The position numbers and the translations under genes were made by a program. Positions 58,301-64,000 of a stretch of 64,000 nucleotides of DNA are shown here, piece by piece. The stretch is from Kappaphycus alvarezii (lineage: Eukaryota > Rhodophyta > Florideophyceae > Gigartinales > Solieriaceae). The stretch covers positions 1,426,001 to 1,490,000 of the forward strand of contig NADL03000483.1 of the NCBI GenBank assembly GCA_002205965.3, in the 5' to 3' direction. The number at the start of each line of letters is the position of its first letter. The stretch's first letter is position 1. Under the pieces are notes generated by a model. That model had not been told where the DNA came from and did not search any database. It saw only the letters and a list, made by a program, of their open reading frames with translations.

Positions 58301-61300
58301 TTGATATCCAGAAACATGTTTTTTGATTCTCTTTAAAATTTAAAGTAACGAGCAAAATTTGAAGCGATTAAGGGTTTATTAGGTGCTCTAATTTTTTTTG
58401 TTCATGTTAATCTTTTAATCAATTGTTCTGGGTTTTAGAGCAAAAACTGCTCATTTAGTAATCGAACCAAAAATTAAATATATTTCACTCCAAAACGATA
58501 TTGGGTAAATTTAGGGCGGAATCAAACCAGCTGTTTAGATTTGAAAGAATTTCTAAAAGAAAAAATTGATGCTATCTAGATTCTGCACCTCTCGAAATTG
58601 TCTTTTGAATTTTATTTAATGCCAAATATCCTAACTATGCCAACTAAAAATGGTCATAAATTTCCAAAAGTACACCTATGATATTTTTAACCTAACTTAT
58701 TAAAAGTAAGAGTGGCGGAAGGTTTCTGCTTGTCCGCATAATCTTGTCCTCTAAAGATATTCAACCAATATGCCGAATTCACCTCTGCTTTTTGTTCAAT
58801 ATATCTCATGTGTCTTTTGTGTCATTATTTTTATGATTTCTTAGTACTAAATACTTACTTACGAGTAAAGAAGTCAATCACTTTTTTTTTGGTTATCATT
58901 TGGTTAAAATAACCCGTATACTCACAAAGGTCTCGGAAAGAGTTGGATAATCTAATTTTTTATGTAAATAAATCGAATTAGCCGAATTATGAACATAGGA
59001 AGACCAAAAATTAAAAAAGTTTGGAGGAAACTGTGAAATGTCCAAATAATTTGGTTTGAAGTGTCAGAACATTGGATTGATAAACGTGAACAATAAGCCC
59101 TGAGAGAAATTTCATTGGGACTGCATTAGCTATTTCGTAACATTCTTTATGAAGTGGTTTGAGCTCTTTTTAGAACCGGAAAAATTATTTTACTGCAAAC
59201 TGGGTTGCGAAAATCGAAAAAATGAAATGAAAGAAGCAAATATATGTTTTCGTAAGTAAAAACCCACGAAGGACAAATGGTTGGGAATAATGCGTATTCG
59301 AAGGCGTAACGGAATTTAAAACTAAAAACATGAGATCGAGGAGAATTACTCGGTTATATTAAGAAGTTACTTATTCATGTTCATATTGGACTTTGTTTGA
59401 CAATAATTTTCACTTTACGCGTGCAAAGCCAGGTATAAGTTCCTTCTTTCAACTAGTATGTAAAAAGATGTCGCAATATAAGGCATGTTTAGCATTAAAA
59501 GCACCAAGATGATTCTATAAGTAGTCATTTTCGTGTCGAAGGTCCATCAGGACCGGCCAAGAATCTCTAAAATCCTTAGAATTGTATATGAAACCAATTA
59601 ATTGGCGTAAAACTTCGAAAAAGGCGTCATGCTACGCATTTGTTCAATGTTCCAGGTACATTTTCCCAATCAATCTTGTATAGGGCGTGAAGTTTTCCTT
59701 ACGGAAGACAAAAAACCCATGGACGCATTATTATGGACCATATTGATTTATATTGAAACAAAGTATGTTCTTTTAGCGCTTTCCATCAAAATGGTAGCAA
59801 ATTTAGGTACCATGAAATTTATTTATGAGAATAGATGAAACAAGTTGCACAAATACAGCAATCTTAGAGTTATGTTGATTTTTAATTTCCTTTTATGAAT
59901 TCAAAATGAATGCATCGTATTGAATATACTTTAATTGAAACATAAATGCTTATTAGTCCTGCCCAAAGACGACAAACTGTAGTCTAAAAATTAAAATTAA
60001 TAAAAAACTTACTGTGTACCAAAAAATTGGTTGATATCAATAAACCAGAAAGTATGAAGCATTTTGTCCAAAAAGCCACTAATATGGAGACAGTATCCCG
60101 TGGAACGAATTCCCCTGCTCAAAAGCTCTCCAGAGTATTCCAAGTATTCAATTGCGCGAAAATTCTCAATAGTTAATGCTTTTGACTTCAGAAGAAACTG
60201 AAATCTTCAAAATTTTCAAAAATTAACCAAAATAAGTATAGTTATAGAGCAGATTAGAGAACAATAATTGAATGAAAAGTGCGTCTGCTTATTGGTCCCT
60301 ACTAATATAAAATACAAATTAAAGAGAAAATATTTTTATTGCTTTAAAATTTTGAAAAACTCCTTTATTTTCAAGAAAAAATAGTTTCCGTACTGTCTTC
60401 TCGAAATTATACTCATTCATTTTAGATTTTGACACTCAATAAGTAAAGAAAAATATCTACAATACAAACAAGGGCGTAAGTTAAAAATATCATTCTCTAT
60501 TTCAAATATTTCTTTTCCGCCCCTTGCATTCTGTTCAAATAAAATACAACTAAGCACGTTAATAGAGATCCAGGACGTCTGCGATGATCTCAAAATTGAT
60601 TAGTGAAATTTTCAAAATGTTATAATTTACAATTTCAATAGAATTGGCGCAACTTAACATTCCTCGTTCATCAACTTCCAACAAATGTATTTCTCTCTGA
60701 ATACGGGAGTTCAACAGAAAATATGTATTTTTTCAGAGAATGACTGAATTTTTCCCTAGATAGAGAACCAAATTTCTTTAAACGGAAAAGTATGCGGAGA
60801 ATTTCAAAGTGTAAAAATTGCCTCCAAGATACGTACACTAGCAATTTACGTCATATAATACTGAAAATTCTTGTGGTTTATTCAAAATTAAGTTGAAATA
60901 TCATGGGTAGTAAAGGGGGAATACTGGAATTCTATGAATTCTTAAAATGGTTGTAACACAGTTCTGCTCTTAATTTCAGTAGCGATTATCATCTTCTACT
61001 TTCAGCTATCTATATAAGTATATACCAGTTTTTTTTCATGATTGAGAAATAATTTAGAAGTACTATGGAAAAAGAACCTGGGAAAAGAAATAGCTGAAAA
61101 TATTTCGAGTACCTTTGACAAAATACGATAACAGCTGTAATTTGGATACCTGAGACATTAAATATAGGATTGGCTAATATTTGATCATTTATTGATCTAA
61201 TAAAGCCAATTAGTTTCTTTTGTTTTTTGCATAAACTCTCTAAAAGATGAGAAATTTTATTTGGTATTCGGTAATACTTAGCCAAATATCGAAAGGATTA

Positions 61301-64000
61301 AAAATCGTAAGAGTAAACTGAATATTTTCCAAAAACGAGTAAGACAGTAGTATTTCGCTAAGAAAATCAGAAGATCTCGAATAGTTTTAAACCAGTACAT
61401 TTAATTACAGTTATACCTCTATATAGGATTTTACCTATTCTGTCTTTATGTTTTGAGTAGATTTTAATTCGTAATCAATTGAATTCTTTCTTTCAAGCTT
61501 ATTTTCAACTTTAGTTTCATTCATTTAAACAGGGTACTTGACAAAAAATTCTCCAAGTTTCAAGATTAGAATAATATAAAGAGCCGGTCGGAGCAAAAAA
61601 TGCATCCATAATATATTTAGTTTGACTCAGGAACTGTATGTAAACAATGCTTGCTAATAATTCGGAAATTAAAGATCTATACCTATCATCGTAAACTGGT
61701 CGCATTAGAAAATTAATCTGAACCCATTTTAGTCGAGTCCTCTCAGAATTATTTAAATGCTGAAAGTGTAATCATTCTTAACAGTTATAGCTTTAGGAAA
61801 TTTTTTATCATATTGATGCAAGTTTGTGTCCTGATTCTTCTTAAATTTTATGGTGATGATGTTTGCATTTCAGAAAAGCACTAATAGTACAAATCATTCA
61901 TTTATATTTCGTGCAAAGATCTGAAATAGAACATAACCGATTTTTATCAATAGAACTTTACTTTTGTTCTTTATGGGTTTTTGAAGGATATTTACAGCAC
62001 GGACATATCCTAGAAAAATCAAGTTTGAAATCCTACCTTTGAAGTCAATCAGCATGACTCATAGCAGCTAACTCATTGATGGGACTCAACCAAACTTGCT
62101 TGGATATAATGTAGATCTTGGTGGCTCAAAGTGCACTCCAATTTGAGGTGAAAATTATTACAAAGAAATTTGTCAAAAAGAATATAACGCTCAAATTTCA
62201 TATTTATATGAACTAGTGACACAATTTCACAGAACGTATCATCTTAATGATATTTGACACCGTAAATTGCTAAGAGGGTACACTATAATTGCGAAACACG
62301 GTTCGATGGGGCGAGGAATAGAAATGGGTCTGAAAATATTTTATTTCGCGTTCAAATACATTTAATATGAGGCCATGGATTTTTTACCGGTTTTGAATTT
62401 GATTGTGAAGAGAAATGTGAGAATACCATAGAAATTAAAATAGATCAAAACTTTAAAAGATGAGTTTAGAACTGAGTCAGCGCCCATACCGTCGAGAAGG
62501 CCGGAAAGAAGAGGTGAATCAAATCTTGGAGCATAATAAAAATGTATACTATTACTTTTATGAGTATTAAAGAAAATATAAATATATAAAGAAGATATGC
62601 ATAATAATTTGGAGTCTACAAAAACTCGCTAAATTGTTGCTTGAAGATTTCCGAAGTTTATATTGATGCGATAGAGGTTCATACGTAAAAAATATGACCC
62701 ACTTGGATTTCAAACTATTTGAAGTCAGTTAAAATCTAAAACACTGCTTTCTACTTTATATTAGTCACATGTAATGGGACTATGTACCATATTTTGGATT
62801 TTTAATTCACTGTGCTCTTTTTGCAAGGTACTTTTCGAGCTAGTAATGCTAAGTTGAATTGAAACTTAAATAGACGAGATCTTTCTTATCCATGTCACAG
62901 TTTGTTCCCTCATTTTAGCTATTTATTTGGGTGAAGGAATACAAATACAAGGGATAATATTGACATGAACTTTTTTTTTTGAATACTTGGGGAAAATGGA
63001 CCACGTAAAAGTCCATAACAGATCCATAATCTCTGATAATTCTGTCTTAAAATTCAATTAAGATTTGCTTAAACCATTTAAAGTCAAGAATCGCAAAAAA
63101 TGAACAGCAATAAATTTTTTTCCCTCAGATATAAGCTTTAAATCGATCTAGTAGTAAGCTGCGAAATTATCACGTATACTAAATACTACGTGCACAGCAT
63201 ATTTTCACTAAGAGTTTCGTGTTTTCACAGGGATACATTTGTTATGACATGTCTGTACGAGTATATACGGCGCCTTTCATTGGGCGGAAGAGGTTTCAAA
63301 GTCCCTAAAAGCATATACTACGAAAGTGAGATAAATTAGAAAGTGGTTCGTGAACGCGTCGCAATGAGTTCACTGGGTGAGAGGAAATGGATGAAACTCT
63401 TCCTTTGGATACTGTAGGATATAATTCTAAAACTTAATCTAATGTCAATTGTGGGTGTACATTTCGATTAGATCAAATTTGGGAGGGCCAATTAGTATGA
63501 ACTATCCTTTTCATGTAAAAGTAAAATGAAATTTTCGCACAAGTAATATACAGTCTCCTAAAACCGGCAAAAATTCTTCAGTAAACTTTCATGATTTTTT
63601 AATAATTCTGAGGAAAAGTTTTTTTATTTGTATAAAATTTTAGAGACACTTCAAAATGTGATAGGCCCCATCTTTTTGAAAGATTGTCATAATTCTGCAC
63701 CTCTTCTTTCCAAAGATCGCTGGACCGACTTTCCATTACTACTTTCGATCTACTATATATAAAGTAAGTAATTCTCAGTTAATGGTGGAAGATTAAAAGT
63801 AATCCTTAGCACGATAATTTCTTTGGTTATTCCGTGCAAAAGGACATTCTTTCGCTCTTGAATGGAATTACACGCAGAAACAGTTGATTTTCATACTCAT
63901 AACCATATATAAATGAAGAAATTAATGTCCAACGGCTGCTGGTGGAACAGCCAGGAAAAAACCACGCCCCAATACCCCTCTTCCACTTCCATAATTGAAT
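52332..64000. other. very AT-rich flank, no supported gene
   Basis: Nearly 12 kb in which no frame exceeds about 90 codons. The longest candidates, all minus strand, are 57627-57851, 61010-61285 and 61517-61705; they read as protein-like but match nothing. From about 53.9 kb the DNA is more AT-rich than even the left flank. No repeats, RNA genes or transposon signatures are visible. Confidence 0.5.

Noticed and set aside
1-64000. CRISPR arrays, prokaryotic operons or ribosome-binding sites
   Set aside because: No regularly spaced direct repeats and no bacterial-style gene organisation; everything recognisable is eukaryotic.

Overview
The window looks like nuclear DNA of a eukaryote with a compact, intron-poor genome. 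I favour an alga, possibly a florideophyte red alga of the Chondrus type. Reasons: host genes are uninterrupted and only about 0.1 to 0.9 kb apart; one gene is a long HAT/TPR-repeat protein of the Mbb1/HCF107 organelle RNA-factor type; another is a mitochondrial OMA1 protease with a presequence; and the surroundings are saturated with decayed transposons of eukaryotic families. The taxonomic call is inference.

Layout. (1) 1-11 kb is AT-rich with no intact gene. It holds stop-poor reading frames, one with a P-loop ATPase pattern (7.35-8.06 kb, +). (2) 11.2-27.5 kb is a transposon graveyard: a non-LTR-like reverse transcriptase relic (+), an LTR- or DIRS-type reverse transcriptase/RNase H relic (-), a piggyBac transposase (+), a Jerky/pogo-type DDE transposase (-), an unidentified coding relic (-), and a GC-rich inverted pair of one repeat family. 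(3) 29-41 kb is the host gene island, all on the minus strand: a 419-residue low-complexity basic protein, OMA1, a small unassigned gene, and the HAT-repeat gene. (4) 41-45 kb is a C-rich, G-poor spacer with TACTG-type short repeats and a MITE-like element. (5) 45.1-52.3 kb holds a two-gene PIF/Harbinger element with recognisable terminal inverted repeats, a second DDE-family pseudogene, and a second, different Harbinger transposase. (6) 52.4-64 kb is very AT-rich with no gene I can support.

The host genes share one defect. Each is continuous in meaning but broken by single-base losses, almost all in G/C runs and all in the same direction. Adding one base per break gives whole-codon lengths (1023, 385 and 419 residues). 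I read this as homopolymer error in the assembly, not gene death. The transposon copies differ: they carry in-frame stops and shifts of mixed sense, which is true decay.

The four minus-strand host genes do not form an obvious pathway. Two are predicted organelle proteins (OMA1 in the mitochondrial inner membrane; the HAT protein in organelle RNA processing). No intact CRISPR, rRNA or certain tRNA gene is present.
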